This document shows positions 43,853 through 55,673 of a stretch of 64,000 bases of DNA, piece after piece; the first letter of the stretch is position 1; the number at the start of each line of letters is the position of its first letter. Source of the DNA: Macrothele yani (taxonomy: Eukaryota; Arthropoda; Arachnida; Araneae; Macrothelidae); assembly GCA_039090855.1 (NCBI GenBank), contig CM077011.1, positions 21,391,001 to 21,455,000 on the forward strand. The letters are read 5' to 3'. The notes below the pieces were generated by a model that ran no database searches, had not been told where the DNA came from, and worked only from the letters and a program-made list of their open reading frames with translations. The position numbers were made by a program, and so were the translations under genes.

Positions 43853-45113
43853 TTTGGGTTGTCGGAAAAGTCATGACGTATTTTCGCACCCGATGGCGGT
43901 TGGTCGGTTATCGCTATGGTATTCGACAAGTGACAGTGCTAGCTGCAGTCTAAAAGGAATATAGTAAGCGATTTGATTAATTTGCGGAGATTTGACATCA
44001 AGTTGAAGATGGAAGACCAAACTGTGCATTTTCGCCATGTTTTACTGTTTTACTTTCGTAAAGAGAAGAACGCGCGTCAAGCTTGTGAAAAGTTGCGTAA
44101 AGTGTACGGTGATAATGCTGTACAAAAACGTCAGTGCCAGCGGTGGTTCGCAAAATTCCGTGCTGGTGATTTTGACCTCAACGATGCTCCTCGGTCCGGG
44201 AGGCCCACCGAGGATGATGACGACCAAATCAAGGCACTGATCGAGTAAAACCAACGTTACACGACACGAAAGATTGCAGACACATTGCACATCCATTATT
44301 CAAGTGTTTGCGACCACCTGAAGAAGCTGGGAGATACGTAAGCAAGCTCGATGTGTGGGTTCCTCGTGATTTCAAAGAAGCTCAATTGACGGCTCGTATA
44401 AACATCTGCGATATGCTCATTAAACGTGCGGAAAACGATCTTTTTTGGAAGCGACTGATAACTGGGGACGAATAGTTGATTGTTTACAACAATGTGCTGC
44501 GCAAACGGTCTTGGTCCCGACTTGCTGCTTTGCCTCAAACGACATCCAAAGCAGACATTCATCAGCGGATGGTCCTGGTCTCAGTGTGGTGGGATTTTAA
44601 AGGTGTCGTATTTTTCGAGTTCCTACCACGGAACCAAACAATCAATTCGAATGTGTACTGTTCGCAATTGGACAGTTTGAACGAATCCATCATCCAGAAA
44701 CGTCCAGAGCTCGTTCATCGTAGAGGTGTTGTGTTCCATCACGACAACGCGAGACCCCAAACAAGTTTGATCACACGCCAAAAATCATTGGAGCTTGGGT
44801 GGGATGTGTTGGCACACTTAGCATACTCGCCTGACCTTGCGCCGTCAGACGTCCACTTGTTTCGCTCTCTTCAACACTTCTTGTGTGGTATAACGTTCAA
44901 TTCAGATGAGGCTGTAAATCAGCACCTTGTGGAGTTTTTCGCCACGAAAGACAGGTTCTTCTATGAACGAGGCATTCTGCAGCTCACTGAAAGGTGGCAA
45001 ACAGTTATCGAACAAACGGGTATTATATCATTGATCGATCTTTGTTCTTTCTATCATTAAATGACCTTTGCAGAACATGGCTAAAATACGTAATGACTTT
45101 TCCGACAACCCAA
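43853..45113 (+). mobile_element. mariner element with TIRs, 1.26 kb
   Basis: Ends TTGGGTTGTCGGAAAAGTCA (left) and its complement (right), including CGTATTTT, with TA on both sides. Size and ends are typical of mariner. Confidence 0.93.
44009..45060 (+). pseudogene. mariner transposase (DD34D)
   Basis: Starts MEDQTVHFRHVLLFYFRKEK and continues ACEKLRKVYGDNAVQKRQCQ, RWFAKFRAGDFDLNDAPRSG RP, the mariner DNA-binding region. A TAA at 44246 and a frame change near 44335 follow. KLDVWVPRDFKEAQ leads to LITGDE*LIVYNN, with Asp 1 kept and a TAG at 44473. From 44476 the frame is open to the end at 45060: VFHHDNARPQTS (Asp 2) and YSPDLAPSDVHLFRSL (Asp 3, 34 residues on). The C-terminus is complete. 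By eye it resembles the mellifera/cecropia-type group. Only two stops and one or two frame changes separate it from an intact gene. Confidence 0.9.
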
Positions 45114-45114
45114 T

Positions 45115-46955
45115 ACTTCTATCACGTATCCATGTCACCAGTTCTAAGAGAACGTGACGTTCGTGCCGTTCTACAGAACATCATTTACTAACTTCTACAA
45201 TATATTTTTGAAGAGTAACTTAACATTTTGTCTTAAAGGAAAAGTGTTCAATCAATACATCCTTTACAGCTCTAACTTACAGATAAGGAATATGGACCTT
45301 AACTATATAAAAGATATAGAGAGGCTGGGAACAATTGAAAGTAGCATGGAGTGATGCATGCTTGGTGAAACCAGGAAACACAGGAAGAGAATTTAATGAA
45401 TCAGGGAAATGGCAAAAGTTGACATCATGGTAAAATGTAAAGACCCTAACGGGGAAATGAGTATACGTATTACAAGAATAACTAGCCATCCATCAACAAC
45501 TTAAATACGGGTACAAAAATAGATACCAAGGAAGAGGCAAAATTAGAAGACAGCGTTGGAAATGCGTTAATGAAATCGAAGGCATGCTTTCTTGACCTGA
45601 AAGAAGGTCACTCAAGACATAGATTTATGGAAGAATCTTAGGATGATTTACATCCAGCAAAGTGGACTGAAATTTTTTGTAATAAAGATGATCGAGATGA
45701 AATATTTACAAACATCTGGAATGATACAATCAAGTGGTTTTTTTTGGCTCCTTTACTCTGCGATCATTCTAATAGGATAATATGAATCCTTGTAGAAGTT
45801 ATTTAAACTCTGCCAGGAATTTCATTCCAGTTTGAGTAAAAAGTTATCTTGATTGCGCAGTTCTGTACTATTGGCTACAATATTCTTCCTGTGTGACGGA
45901 GCAGGGCACATTTGAATAAACAAAATGCGCAGGTGATTCAGCAGACCTCTGCACCGAACAGCCCCCCCCCCCCCCGTTTCCCCAAAGTGCCAACAAAGCA
46001 GTTATTGTGTTTCTACCTACGTAAACATACATGTGTTGTATTACGTGAGTATAATGTTCGAAAACTTTAGCAACTTCTTTTTTTGATAGGTTTTAGCATC
46101 GACTTTTCAACCTGATTTTTATTCGTTTGACAAAATATCGCAAGATAAAGTTTGTCTCTGTAATGGCATTTTTCTTTCTTTTTTCTACCCAGTAAGAACA
46201 TTAAACTTCTACCAAGATTATTCGCTTTTCAAGTAAACATGAGATGTTTGTTTTTCATCATAACAAAGAGAAATAAAATTGAAATTAATAATTAGCTCAT
46301 CTGTAAAGAACATGGTACTTTGACTTTTTTCGTAGAAATTTCGTCACTAATATAATCCCGATAGCCTTATCAAAATTTCCCAGCCTCTTAGCACTTAATT
46401 TTAAGTTATTGGAGAAATCCACTTGATCAGATATGATTGAAACCAATGTACCAAACCACAAAATATTCACTATTTGCGATACAAGTAACATATGAATATA
46501 AAGATAAAGCTCAGCCGTAAATATTCATAGCGATGTGATTTTCACAAAGGCAGAAGCATAACGAGAAATAATAATTCAAAAATATAAACTCTGAAGCAGA
46601 TTTAGTAGACCAAAGCAATAATGATGTAGAAGTAATATTTTCTTAATATTTTTTTAATGCTGTCTCCTACTACGCGTGCATCCCTACGCCTGGCTCACGA
46701 TATGTCTGCTCACTTCCTGTAGTAAGGGGACAAGGAAAGTAAATATTTGCACAAATTCATGCCGAGAAAAGAAATTCTAGAATAGTTATAACTTCACCAC
46801 TATAAAGGCAACCGATTTTTATGCCAACATGAAAAAAATATATTAAAGAGTACATGTATATACAGTTTTTTCCATATTGGTACAAAATATCGGTGTCGTT
46901 TCAGCGTTGAATTTATAACTATTTTAGAGATTTCTTTCAAGAATACTTCTAACTT
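45115..46955. other. Unannotated stretch with a poly-C run
   Basis: No gene assigned. A run of 14 C lies at 45962-45975. A possible RTE-like tail (YQGRGKIRRQRWKCVNEI, about 45515-45580) is too short to call. Confidence 0.4.
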
Positions 46956-46964
46956 AGGAAGAAA

Positions 46965-47685
46965 TGTCGAATAACGTTAAAGAAAATAAGGAAATATTGA
47001 TGGAAATGCAGAATTTTAAAGAAGATATGGAAATATTGAAGGAAATACAAAATAATATTCCAAAAAATAAGAACATAGTGAAGGAAATATAGAATAATAT
47101 TAAAGAAAATAAGGAAATATTGAAGGAAATGTAGAATAATATTACAAAAAATAGAACATAGTGAAGAAAATATAAAATAATATTAAAGAAAATAAGGAAA
47201 TGCAGAGTATTAAAAAAATGTAGAATAATATTTAAAAAATAAGGAAATATTGAAGAAAATATATAATATTAAAGAAAGTACGGAAATATTGAAGGAAATA
47301 TGGAATAATATTAAAGAAAATAAGGAAATATTGAAATACATATGGAATAGTAAGGAAATATTGAATATTAAAAAATCAGGAAATACTGAAGGACATATCA
47401 AATAATATTAAAGAAAATAAGGAAATGCAGAGTATTAAAAAAAATGTAGAATAATATTTAAAAAATAAGGAAATATTGAAGAAAATATATAATATTAAAG
47501 AAAGTAAGAAAATATTGAAGGAAATATGGAATAATATTAAAGAAAATAAGGAAATATTGAAATACATATGGAATAGTAAGGAAATATTGAATATTAAAAA
47601 ATCAGGAAATACTGAAGGATATATCAAATAATATTAAAGAAAATAAGGAAATATTGAAGAAAAATATAGCATAATATTAAAGGAA
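46965..47685. repeat. AT-rich tandem array, about 45-bp unit with 225-bp higher-order duplication
   Basis: Units of the form GGAAATATTGAAGGAAATA followed by GAATAATATTAAAGAAAATA. The block beginning AAGGAAATGCAGAG recurs at 47194 and 47419, 225 bp apart and nearly identical. Open frames on the minus strand here are duplicates of each other and not genes. Confidence 0.88.
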
Positions 47686-47689
47686 ATAG

Positions 47690-48350
47690 GTGGACGGAGT
47701 GAAAACTTTCCGTAATCGTATTTTGTTTCTAGCGATGTACCCTTTGTTCTGTATTATTATTAAATATAGTTTTATTCCGTACGTTTTTGTGTTTCAGCTT
47801 CAAAGTGAAAACAAAATACTTGGTAAATAGGGGCAGAGTGCGGTTGATTATATTTATCATTGCAATTGCTCAAATACCTAGGTTAGCCTGTTTTTTATTT
47901 TATTTCATTTTTTTTAGTAGAAGAAATATAAGATGGTCAGATGTTCTCGCTCTTACTTTTTGTTTTGTTATTTAATTTCTACTTGTGCACATTTTTTTTG
48001 TTTATCGTATCTAGTTATATTATCCACTAACCGCGCGCAGATTATGTTGCAGTACCGTGTCCTCTGTTGCGGACTACTCAGGAACTTTCCCCTACGGGGC
48101 TAACAGCTAAACCTCAAACATGAAAGAAATTCCTAAGAGAAATTTATCGTCTCTTTGCGTGACATTCCCTTTATAATATCCTCTATAACTCCGCCTGACA
48201 TTCCCTCTACAATGTATTTTCTTTTACTTTGTATTTCTTTCCAATTTTTCTTGGTTTTTTAATTTAAATTTTCTATTTTTTTTCTTATTTCTTTCCAATT
48301 TGTACTTTCTTTCCATTTTTCATTTTTTTCTACAACGTCTCGTTGTCAAC
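47690..48350. other. Unannotated stretch
   Basis: AT-rich; TTTCTTTCCAATTT-type runs at 48230-48330. No gene. Confidence 0.4.
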
Positions 48351-48811
48351 TATTGGATTGGTGCGAATGAAATGTCCGGCAAAGAACCAGCACACGTGAA
48401 CGGCGAGAATGGAAAAGTAGGACAACTTACCTAGGCAAAAATTATCCCCCTCGGAATTGAAACATAGTTGCCATCTGTCCGGCAATCTGTCCGGCAAGGC
48501 CATGATCCCAGAACAAAAAAGAGTCTTGTGGCTGGGACCAGAAGAAGACATCAACTGCACGTTCAACCTCGTTGTCCGTCGTGATCTGTTTCACGGACAG
48601 GAACTGATCCAGACGATGAAACAGATGATAATCTGTCGGAGACAAGTCCAAGGAATAGGGAGGATGAGGCAGTGCTTCTTAGCAAAAGGCACTTAGTGAC
48701 AGCATCTTTCGTTGTGCGACATGAGGGCGGACGTTGTCCAGGATTAGACCAAAGCCGGTTGTAGCTGCAACAAATTCCAATGCATCTGAAGTAATTCAGC
48801 ACAATTACGTT

Positions 48812-49270
48812 AGATGTCCAAAAATGGTAAGACTCCCTCTGATTCCAGTTCCAACGTAAAATTCACTGATGGATTTAGTGAAGATATGAAATCATTAAAG
48901 TTCAGTAACTTTTCTTCAGTACCCAACCAAACAACCGAAATGTCATCGACATACCTCAAATATAGACCCAGGTCTTCAGGTAAAGGGTTCAATGCCAAGT
49001 GCTCAAGATGTTGCATAAATATCTCCGCTAAAAGTGGTGATAATGGGAAACCTATTGGGCAGTAAGTGATGTTGTTGAAGCTGAAGTATGAGCGATTTTG
49101 AATAAGTCTTAGGGCACCAAGGGTTGCGATGAACACAGAAAGAAGCATGTCTGATTCTTTCAGTTTGTCTTCAATTAAAGAGTGAACTAGAGGTACAGAC
49201 ACACCAGGGTATAGGGCCCTAACGTCCAATTAGGCCATAATGAAGGGGGCTCCTTTGGCTACAGAAGTTG
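48812..49270 (-). pseudogene. Penelope reverse transcriptase fragment
   Basis: The minus strand reads TSVAKGAPFIMA*LDVRALYP (motif A region, Asp present, one stop). Then RSYFSFNNITYCPIGFPLSP LLAEIFMQHL follows, where PIGFPLSPLLAE takes the place of the family's motif B (G-PMGS-LSP--AE). Then LYLRYVDDISVVWLGTEEKL (motif C, YVDD) and SEGVLPFLDI, where it ends abruptly. About 150 residues remain: the palm region only, without the GIY-YIG part. It differs clearly in sequence from PLE-1, so it is probably another family. Confidence 0.82.
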
Positions 49271-49765
49271 TATAACTAAGTAAATTTCTCCTACATTTTT
49301 ATCCGCGCCAGGATTCGAACCCGGGTCCCCTCATTCCGGAATAAGTTGCTCTACCAATTGAGCTACGCGGACGTTTTATTCTGATTCCTATCTGCCTTTA
49401 TGTCGTGTGCGTCCTTCTGGCAGGTACGTCACATCTTCTGGTACGTTACATCATCTCCCCCATTTTTTTTTCTCGAACTGCTGGAGAAGGGATTCTCTTA
49501 TTTTTCCTATCTCACGGTGTGGAAAGAACATCACACCATTGCGAGATTTTGAACGGTCGGGTCATCCGGATTGTTCGGGCGCCATTATAACGAAGTAAAT
49601 TTCTCCGTCATTTCTGTCCACGCCAGGATTCGAACCCGGATCCCCTCATTCCGGAATAAGTTGCTCTACCAATTGAGCTACGCGGAGGTTTTATTCTGAT
49701 TCCTATCTGCCTTTATGTCGTGTGCGTCCTTCTGGCAGGTACGTCACATCTCCTGGTACGTTACA
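49271..49765 (-). mobile_element. TRIM-like miniature LTR retroelement, copy 2
   Basis: In minus orientation: 5' LTR at 49586-49765, PBS TGGCGCCCGAAC at 49573-49584, interior with stem-loop (49509-49547), purine tract (complement of TCATCTCCCCCATTTTTT, 49451-49470) and 3' LTR at 49271-49450. The LTRs differ at about nine positions, so it is older than copy 1. GTTG and TTTG flank it, a 4-bp duplication with one change. It lies inside Penelope RT sequence. Confidence 0.88.
49301..49372 (-). other. tRNA-like domain in the 3' LTR of TRIM copy 2
   Basis: Acceptor GTCCGCG/CGCGGAT, A box TAGCTCAATTGG, and T arm CCGGGTTCGAATCCTGG. The 5' LTR version (49616-49687) is slightly decayed (acceptor CTCCGCG against CGTGGAC). 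Confidence 0.83.
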
Positions 49766-50721
49766 TTTGCACTAATCAATGTTGCAACGACTATCTACCA
49801 ATAAATATTCCCAATCCTTGGAAAAATATCCTGCCAATCAAATAATACTCAGAATGACAACACCTTCAGAATACCTTAACACCAGATGTCATATCAACCC
49901 ATTCGGCCACCCGGGTACCCCCCGTGAATAGCCCGTTTAATTTTCCCGGCTGTGGACCACTAGATAAGGAGCATCGTCTTCTTGGTGTTTAGGGGTGGCT
50001 TAGGATGTTGTCTAGCAGGCTGTGACTTGCTTAACCATTGTGAAGATCGTTTCCAATTATAATGAAGGACCACTTCTCGTCGCAGGCGATGATTCGATGC
50101 AATAGAAGTTCCGATTTATTCCTGGCTAGCAGCGACGTGCAGACTTCCAAACGTCCAATCTTGTTGGCAGTTGTCAACTCATGCGGCAGCTACATGCCCA
50201 GCTGTTTGAACTTACCCTGCGCAGCCAGACACCGAACAACTGTCGTGTGGTAAACACCTACCTCTGCCGCTATCTCACGACACGTTTTTCGTGGGTCCGC
50301 TTCAAACACAAGTAACAGCGTATAGTCAGAAACAGCAAAAAATCGGTGACCACGTGCTTCGTTTTGCAGGTCCGTATCTCAGCTTCGAAACTTAAAAAAC
50401 TATCGTCGAATGGTTCGTCCGTTGGCTATATTCTTCCCAAACGCTTTATTAACGTTTCGAGCGGCAATTCCTGCAGAATGTCCCAGTTTAAATTCATACA
50501 GGAAGATGACTCTCAAATCCGGCGTCTGCATGTTTCCTTTGCAAGCCACGTTACGTCCAAACAAACCACGCCTGAACCTTGTTCTTCACACACGTGCTAG
50601 TTATTTCTAGTAACTCTGTGGACGTAATACCCGCAACATCTGTGGGTGGTTCCTTTCCGCTGTAGTTGCTGCCTATCTCAACTGCTCGTTCGTACCAGAC
50701 ATTTTATTATCAACAACCCAA

Positions 50722-51500
50722 TAAAAACCACTCCGCAAACCACATGTTGAAGATTACTGCTGTAGAGGCTGAATTGCGTTATTTACAGTAAATGCGATCT
50801 TTTGATGAAAGTGTGAAACGGGTCGGGTCTCTTCGTAAATTCGAAATTCTGAGCCGGTTGGCCATACCGGGCTTTCTAAACTAAGTCCCATGCAGACTTC
50901 TAACACAGACTGTCAGAACTTGGCTGAATTTAGAAATCGACGGTCATTTTCCAATCTATAATATAAAATTCTGAAAATATTTCTGTGGCATCCTATAAAG
51001 TAGAAAATCAATTCCTCCATGTCACTTGATTTAACATCAAGCTTAAATTCGAATCTCTTTTTATCAAAGCAAACTCGATTTCGAATTATTGTAATTATGT
51101 CATGCGTTTCTTTGGACCCCATCACAAGTATTCTTTTTTATTCCTTCCACACTTTCCATGAAGACATTTAAATAATACATATCTTTGACTGGCATATATT
51201 TTATTTCTTAATGTTACAGCGAAAGATTAGCAGAAGTTCCTGCAAATTACAGTTCATTTCTAGAAAATGCCAAATTTGCATATAGAAAGGATTTTCTTTA
51301 GGAGCAGCGCAGATCAAAATGATTTTTTCGTAGGAATCCACAGTTATGTGACTTCATAAATGCATCAAATCGCCTCGGTAAACTCCCTTGTTACGAGCTA
51401 ATTTCGCAGGAACGTTTTGTGCAGCTCACCAATGAGTCAGCGCATTATTAGCTTGGTTAAAATAAGTAACAGGAAGATTTACTTGCAGATCGGTATTTTT
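50722..51500. other. Unannotated stretch
   Basis: No recognised feature. Confidence 0.4.
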
Positions 51501-51504
51501 CACG

Positions 51505-51705
51505 ATGGCACAAAGGGGGGGGAAGAAACGTGGCAGATAGAAGCCATTATCGCACACCTTCTTCAAACATTTACGAGTCAAGAACTTTTTTTTTACTTCT
51601 CCCGTAATAATCAAGCCGAAGGCTACGAATAAATGAAAATAATGTTTCTCAGTTGTAAATCTTCAAAATTAGTTCCCTTCAGCATTTTCAGGAAACTTTA
51701 ATAAC
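51505..51705. repeat. Dispersed repeat, copy 1
   Basis: Shares with 57965-58155: a GGGGGG run, CACACC(C/T)TCTTCAAA, a CGTCTCCC/CTTCTCCC word, GGCTACGAATAAATG and CCCTTCA-C-TTTTCA-GAA. It is not assigned to a known family. Confidence 0.7.
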
Positions 51706-51955
51706 TCGTTCTTCTTCTCTTAGTCACGGCAACCTTAGGAAAGATACGAACTGGTATTAGTGTCCTCTCGTTGTTACACGCTTCAAAGTCCTGGTTTCTT
51801 TGATTGCTTTTTGGGGGAGTGGGAAACGACCTGAGTTGGAAATGGGTCAACAATTTTGGACCCGAACCGGGAGGACCAAACCCGGAGAAATCTGCTTTGA
51901 ACTATAATAGGCGTTCAAAATAATTGAACCAGACCCGGGCAAATCTGCTTTGAAC

Positions 51956-53150
51956 TACACTGAAAGAACAACTGAATTAGAGATACCTGTCTAGTAACGT
52001 GTAGCACCACTTTACGACATGATGACGGCGGCGATTCGTCTCGGCATGGACTTGACAAGACACCAGAAGCGTTGGGAAGCCGTACGGATCCACGACCCCT
52101 GAACAAGCTTCCACAGTTCACGAAGATTTGATGGAGGGGGTCAGAGCCTCGAACATCTCTTTCGATCACATCCCAGATGTGCTCGATGGGATTGAGGTCA
52201 GGTGACCTAGCTGGCCAAGGAAGCGAGGTCACTTCGGTGGAGTGTTCATCCAACCATTCGGATACAGTTCGGGAGCTGCATTGTCTTTTGCAGGATGAGG
52301 TCCCCAGTGGGATGTTGAAGACGCACAAACGGGAGCACATTGTCGTCCAGGATATCCCGGTAACTTTGTCCTGTGAGGGACGATGTCACACGTACCAGGG
52401 GTCCCATTTCAGTCCACGTAAACAGTCTCCAGACGAGAATGCCACCCCCACCAGCTTGAAGAGTACCCTGCTGGCAAGAAGGATCCATCGCTTCATGTGG
52501 TTTGCGCCGTACTCGTATCCCGCCATCCGCATGTACCAACGTGAATTTCGACTCATCAGTCCAGGCAACATTTTTCCACATGTCTAGGGTCCAGTGGCGA
52601 TGTTCCCGCACCCATGCTAATCTTTTCACCCTGTGATGTGGGGTCAGCAGCGGTACTCTCGTGGGACGATGGCTTCTGTACCCCATAGCGAGGAGATAGT
52701 TCTGGATGGTGTGGCTGCTCACACGTTTTTGTGCACCAGCGTTAAATTGCCGAGTGATTTGTTCCGCTGTGGCCCGTCTATCCGCTGTTACAATGCGAGC
52801 TAGCCGACGATGACCCGGGCTCATCCACACGCTGTTGTCCACGGCAGCTGACCCTCGCAGGGATGGTTTTACCGGATTCGATGTACGCACGGGGCACCCG
52901 TGACACAGTGGCTGCACGACTTCCGAGATGGAGTGACTCATTCATCGGGCCCCGACAGTTTGCCCACGATTAAATACGCTTAGATCCTTCGTATTACCCA
53001 TACTGCGTCCAACACTTACTGATTCCCGTGGCATCACTCCTTATATTGTCGGATCGCTGCATACGTCACGCCGTTTCCATTTATAGGGCCGCCCACAGAG
53101 CCACATTTGCATAACGCCAGCTGTCTCTAATTCAACTGCTTTTCAGTGTA
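51956..53150 (-). mobile_element. Tc1-A element, copy 3
   Basis: Ends TACACTGAAAGAACAACTGA (left) and the complement of TACACTGAAAAGCAGTTGAA (right). The flank to the left has a local duplication of AAATCTGCTTTGAACTA (51890 and 51941). Confidence 0.9.
51991..53001 (-). pseudogene. Tc1-A transposase copy 3
   Basis: Starts at 53001 (MGNTKDLSVFNRGQ). The DNA-binding part has a short deletion after SISEVVQPL. The frame is then open from 52941 to 52246, through CGSHTIQN-type sequence, WTDESKFTLVHADGGIRVRR (Asp 1) and LQAGGGGILVWRLFTWTEMG. A small deletion near 52280 shifts the frame at the second Asp motif (LQKTMQLP for LQQDNAPCH). The C-terminal frame keeps [20 protein letters not shown] (Glu). 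It shows no stop at the Trp codons that are stops in copy 1. Inactive through indels. Confidence 0.87.
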
Positions 53151-54388
53151 TAATAGACATTCAAAAAGGTTACTCCGGAGTGGGTGTCTTAGGTTGCATG
53201 GAACTCAAACAAATGTATTACAGGAACGTATAATTTGCTCACTTAATTACAGGAAATATTGAAACTCTCGTCTTTCATTTCCAAGACATAATGTAACTGT
53301 TTTACACATGTTGTCAAACACAACTGCGAGAGCCAGAAAGTCCCTCCGCAGTAATGTTAACGCTGCTCCATTTAATTTTGATGACGCTACAGTCAAAATC
53401 TTTGAATTAAGCAACTTGTATGTTTAATTGCAGTTTTTGCTGTTTACTTCATAGGATATCAAGCTGCAGAATGCGTCTCACTGATACACCAATTTTCACA
53501 AGTTTCTGATGAGTTGAAAGTTTCCAAAATGTGGATGTGTTTTATATCATAGCCCCACAGAAGACAAGTGACACTCTTACTCCAGAGGACACTCCTTCAT
53601 TATATTGCATGACAAATCATTTTTCACTCCGCGAGCACCAGTTTCAAGCACAAAATTGCACAGTGCGTATTTTACTTAGAAATTGAATTTTTTTTTTTCT
53701 TTGCTTTTCAAAAATCAAACTGAAAACAAACTGGGACGAAATCTGGTCAGAAACACCTTTACCCGACCTGTTTGACCAGCTAGAAATTCTTGACCCGATG
53801 ACTGGTGACCCGTTTCCATCTCTGATAACTACTGCCCCAAGCAACTACAAGTGTAATAAGAATTTTTCCTACTCTAGATTACGGCGATTGGCTCCACAAA
53901 AAGGGATATAAGTAGTGCCAAGCTCACCAACCATGCTTCATATGGACTTGGACTTTTCTTAAATTCATTCAACTTCTTAGCTGACTATTTTTTATTTATC
54001 ACAATCCGTGAACCCGCTTTAAGATTTTTTCCCCTTTTTTGGAGGATTCTTTTTTAGGGGAAGGGGGATCACACGTTTTTCTACAGTACTGACTTTTACC
54101 CTAGCAGCTCTACTTTCTCACAAATCATAGTGTTTCAAATTACCCAACCTTTTAAAGTAACATCACGTTGCCAGATGCATTTCGGATTTTTTTGAAATGA
54201 CCGTACTGCGAGGTCTTGAAAAATTTTCATATATTTATTTTTAGTATTGCTGGACAACACCTCCCACATTATAAAACTCCTGCTTAAAAACATTTTATTT
54301 CCTCACCACAAAATAAATTTTTATGGGAATATCGAGATACCGTTATATTTCTTTTTATTACTCCCATACTCCTTTTTATACCCCCTTT
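53151..54388. other. Unannotated stretch
   Basis: No gene. AT-rich with homopolymer runs. Confidence 0.4.
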
Positions 54389-54390
54389 TA

Positions 54391-55598
54391 TTAGGGGTAT
54401 ACAAAAGTTTCAGCCGCCACCGCAAGCGGGCGCTGTAAGGGTATAACCGGCCGGCGACCCGTGCTGTCAGTTCGTACATGAAGACAAGCACGGCGGTCGA
54501 TTGAGTTCATTTGCCGCACTCTTTTTTATTCTTGCTTAATTTAAGGAAAAGTGCGAGTGAAGTATACAGATCAATGTCTCAGGCGTATGGAGAAACTGTT
54601 ATGGGTGAGCGGACGTGTCGAAAATTGTTTGCAAGGTTTAAGAAAGGGGATTTAAGCTTGAAAGACAAGCCACGTGCAGGTAGACCGCAGGAACTCGCGA
54701 ACGAGGAGCTGGAACCGCTGTTGCAAGAGGATGTCACACAATCGACCGCGCAACTGACGAAATGTCTGGAAGTAGCTCAATCGAGCGTGGTACGGGGTTT
54801 ACAGGCCTTGAGGAAAATCCAGAAGATTAGTAAGTGGGTTCCGCATAATTTAACGGAGCGTAATATTGGTCAACGATTGAGCATCTGCATGTCGTTGCTG
54901 AGGAGGTTTCAAGGGAAGAATTTCTTGTGGAAGATTGTCACCGGGGATGAAAAATGGGACTATTTGTGACAACCCCGTACGCAAGCGGTTTTGTGTCGAC
55001 CCAGGTCAGTCATCAACATCCACTGCAAAACAGGGTATCCACGGGGGAAAAGGTGCTGTTGTGTGTTTGTGGTGATTTATGCATATAGTGCTGTACTTTG
55101 AACTGTTGAAACTGGCCGAAACAATCACTGCACAACGATAGAGCGATCAGTTGATGAAACTGAACGCCGCAATCGAGCAAAAACGCCCATGGACAGGTAA
55201 AGGACGCCGCCCAGTCATCCTGCTACACGATAATGCCAGACCACATGTCGGTGCCACCATGAAATTAGCCCTTGAACAATTACACTGAGAGGTTTTTCAG
55301 CACCCGGCTTACTCCCCGGATATTGCACCTTCAGACGTTCATCTGTTTCGCTCAATGCAACATGCCCTAGCCCAACAGCGGTTCACTACAGTTTCAGAGG
55401 TAGAAAATTTCGTTACTGCGTTCTCCAGCTCAAAACCTTAGTCTCTTCTAACACAGGGCCGTTCCTTTGTTGCCTGAAAAATGGCAAAGGCTCATTGATG
55501 CTAACTGCCAATATTTCGTTGAATAAATATGTACTGATTTCCTGATTGTTCCGGTCTTCTTTCTCCTTATAACTGCGGAAACTTTTGCATACTCCTGA
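54391..55598 (+). mobile_element. mariner element (mauritiana-like), with TIRs
   Basis: Ends TTAGGGGTATACAAAAGTTT (left) and the complement of TCAGGAGTATGCAAAAGTTT (right), TA on each side, length 1208 bp. Confidence 0.92.
54478..55526 (+). pseudogene. mariner transposase, mauritiana-like
   Basis: ATG at 54478, then a TGA nine codons on. The frame continues FLFLLNLRKSASEVYRSMSQ AYGE, then RTCRKLFARFKKGDLSLKDK (helix-turn-helix region), KIQKISKWVPHNLTER, and KIVTGDEKWDYL followed by a stop at 54967. Asp 1 is thus kept. Further on, with frame changes: RPVILLHDNARPHVGATMKL (Asp 2), HPAYSPDIAPSDVHLFRSMQ (Asp 3), and the C-terminus QYFVE with stop at 55524. All three acidic residues survive, but the gene has several stops and frame changes. 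The layout is that of mariner Mos1-type proteins. Confidence 0.88.
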
Positions 55599-55617
55599 TA
55601 TATAGACGAAATATTAA

Positions 55618-55640
55618 TTATATATATATATACAGTATAT
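55618..55640. repeat. (TA)n microsatellite
   Basis: A run of TA between the mariner end and SINE-B copy 4. Confidence 0.8.
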
Positions 55641-55673
55641 AAATGAAGTATTTAATTATTGTCATTTATATTT

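Larger units (their letters stand above)
48812..49935 (-). mobile_element. Penelope-like element remnant PLE-2, nested and interrupted
   Basis: RT sequence fills 48812-49270, and further presumed PLE sequence of low similarity lies at 49766 to about 49935. TRIM copy 2 separates the two parts. The outer boundaries are where mariner sequence stops and resumes. Confidence 0.65.
48442..50702 (-). pseudogene. mariner transposase, split by a nested insertion
   Basis: The 5' part on the minus strand (to about 49940) includes CREIAAEVGVYHTTVVRCLA, RLEVCTSLLARNKSELLLHR and IIACDEKW (Asp 1). It breaks off after WSTAGKIK. The 3' part resumes at about 48805: CAELLQMHWNLLQLQPALV. Asp 2 is degraded. SLDLSPTDYHLFHRLDQFLS (Asp 3) is kept, and the protein ends at 48442. 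Together they give one collinear mariner gene with about 1.1 kb of foreign DNA inside. There are many stops and frame changes. The exact start is uncertain. Confidence 0.75.
48353..50721 (-). mobile_element. mariner (irritans-like ends) carrying nested insertions
   Basis: Left end TTGGATTGGTGCGAATGAAA and right end (minus) TTGGGTTGTTGATAATAAAA both continue to ATGTC-GG and are bordered by TA. The total of 2369 bp exceeds a mariner by about 1.1 kb, the length of the Penelope plus TRIM insertion at 48812 to about 49935. Confidence 0.83.

Noticed and set aside
45485..45660. Possible RTE-type reverse transcriptase tail (GRGKIRRQRW)
   Set aside because: Only one short block matches and the AQDR block is not found.
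47210..47627. Two similar Phe/Ile/Leu-rich minus-strand frames
   Set aside because: Duplicated AT-rich tandem repeat, no coding evidence.
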